Of a stretch of DNA of 64,000 nucleotides, positions 63,493 through 64,000 are shown piece after piece. The notes below the pieces were generated by a model. It saw only the letters and a program-made list of their open reading frames with translations. It did not search any database and had not been told where the DNA came from. The first letter of the stretch is position 1. Each line of letters starts with the position of its first letter. The translations under genes and the position numbers were made by a program. The DNA comes from an uncultured Saprospiraceae bacterium (lineage in GTDB: Bacteria > Bacteroidota > Bacteroidia > Chitinophagales > Saprospiraceae), in NCBI GenBank assembly GCA_937929945.1, contig CALFUK010000097.1, positions 1 through 64,000 of the forward strand, read 5' to 3'.

Positions 63493-64000
63493 TTATGTTA
63501 GTTTAACTTTCACTGAGGTGCCCAATATCTCCCCGGTGTCTGAGGTGTGATCTTCATAATGTATGAGCTGGTCAATATCCGCATTGTTTTGGCTGATTTC
63601 TATTCTCTCTTTGATGATCTCAGTCGCTCTGGATTTATGCTTTTTGCGCTCTTGCTGGTTTCTGATGGCTGCTGCGCTCCGACCGATACCATTGTCTGAT
63701 ATCCTGCATATGACTCCTTGCTGATCATCCTCGGAGAATCGGATGTCTATTTTTCCCGATCGATTTTCTAAATGGGAGAAGCCGTGTACGATAGAATTCT
63801 CTACGAATGGCTGGATGATCATGGGCGGGACTTTGGTCAGACTATCTATTTTCGACTCGATGTGAAAGCTAAACTTATCTTCAAAGCGGAGCTGCTCTAA
63901 TTCGAGATAGAGTGTCAATAACTCTATTTCATCCGTGATGGTGATGGTCTCATTTCTCGAGGATTCGAGGAAGAGCCGCATGAGTTTTGAAAATTTTGAC
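63493..64000 (-). CDS. LytS-type histidine kinase, C-terminal part (cut by window edge)
   Basis: The frame is open through the window edge; the Met at 63981 is internal. Visible residues belong to the His_kinase/HATPase unit of LytS/YehU kinases: SKFSKLMRLFLESSRNETI, LELEQLRFEDKF, PPMIIQPFVENSIVHGF (N box), and ISDNGIGRSAA. The sensor part and histidine lie outside. It is the cognate kinase of the LytTR regulator 42 bp downstream. Confidence 0.9.
   Translation of the reverse strand, partial: SKFSKLMRLFLESSRNETITITDEIELLTLYLELEQLRFEDKFSFHIESKIDSLTKVPPMIIQPFVENSIVHGFSHLENRSGKIDIRFSEDDQQGVICRISDNGIGRSAAAIRNQQERKKHKSRATEIIKERIEISQNNADIDQLIHYEDHTSDTGEILGTSVKVKLT

Overview
The window comes from a Bacteroidota chromosome, most likely a Saprospiria-type member (inference, no marker gene was compared). 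The evidence is a SusC/SusD pair, a secreted protein with a gliding/T9SS C-terminal sorting domain, a Bat (aerotolerance) operon, menaquinone genes, a YpdA-type bacillithiol disulfide reductase, weak or absent Shine-Dalgarno sequences, and several Bacteroidota-type -7 promoter elements (TAnnTTTG). No tRNA, rRNA, CRISPR array or complete insertion sequence was seen.

Layout. 1-0.6 kb: the start of a CIA30-domain protein and a double-CDGSH iron-sulfur protein. 0.6-6.4 kb: menaquinone synthesis, menA facing away from menC-menE-menF-menD. 6.4-7.5 kb: a palindromic repeat cluster and three tiny paralogous membrane-peptide genes. 7.6-13.6 kb: a strictosidine-synthase/SMP-30-like protein and a SusD/SusC pair with its own terminator. 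13.8-14.6 kb: an SGNH hydrolase broken by a one-base frameshift. 14.7-16.9 kb: acyl-CoA dehydrogenase and an SCP2-domain protein. 17.0-21.5 kb: a large T9SS-type surface protein and ypdA, bracketed by tandem copies of a 94-bp repeat. 21.5-25 kb: a single-domain response regulator with a soluble histidine kinase, and gyrB. 25.1-28.1 kb: tsaE, alanine dehydrogenase and two unknown genes. 28.1-37 kb, minus strand: leuA-leuB-[leader/attenuator]-ilvD-ilvB-ilvN-ilvC-ilvA. 37.2-40.8 kb: an unknown protein, then rpsF-rpsR-rplI. 41-46.2 kb: recQ, a glutamate-synthase-domain protein and a Xer recombinase. 46.2-49.2 kb: an Ig-like lipoprotein, lptB and two small envelope proteins. 49.4-58.5 kb: the Bat operon, split between batA and batB by an AT-rich Panacea toxin-antitoxin pair. 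58.7-61.8 kb: asnS, a beta-barrel-like protein and a secreted protein. 61.8-64 kb: a LytS/LytTR two-component pair followed by two tandem, apparently non-coding transcription units.

The strongest unannotated signals are two. First, downstream of the LytTR regulator lie two small transcription units with the same promoter geometry: an 8-bp direct repeat at 21-bp period, a conserved GTCGGATG box, exactly 27 bp, then a -7 element. Each ends in a strong intrinsic terminator, and one has no ATG. They look like twin LytTR-controlled small RNAs. Second, in front of ilvD there is a leader peptide with 8 Ile/Val in 13 residues, a terminator, and a competing antiterminator helix: a textbook attenuator in a Bacteroidota ilv operon. 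Other notable points are the three micro-membrane peptides (one shared C-terminal motif), the 94-bp repeat family, and the toxin-antitoxin insertion that leaves batB with a TTG start.
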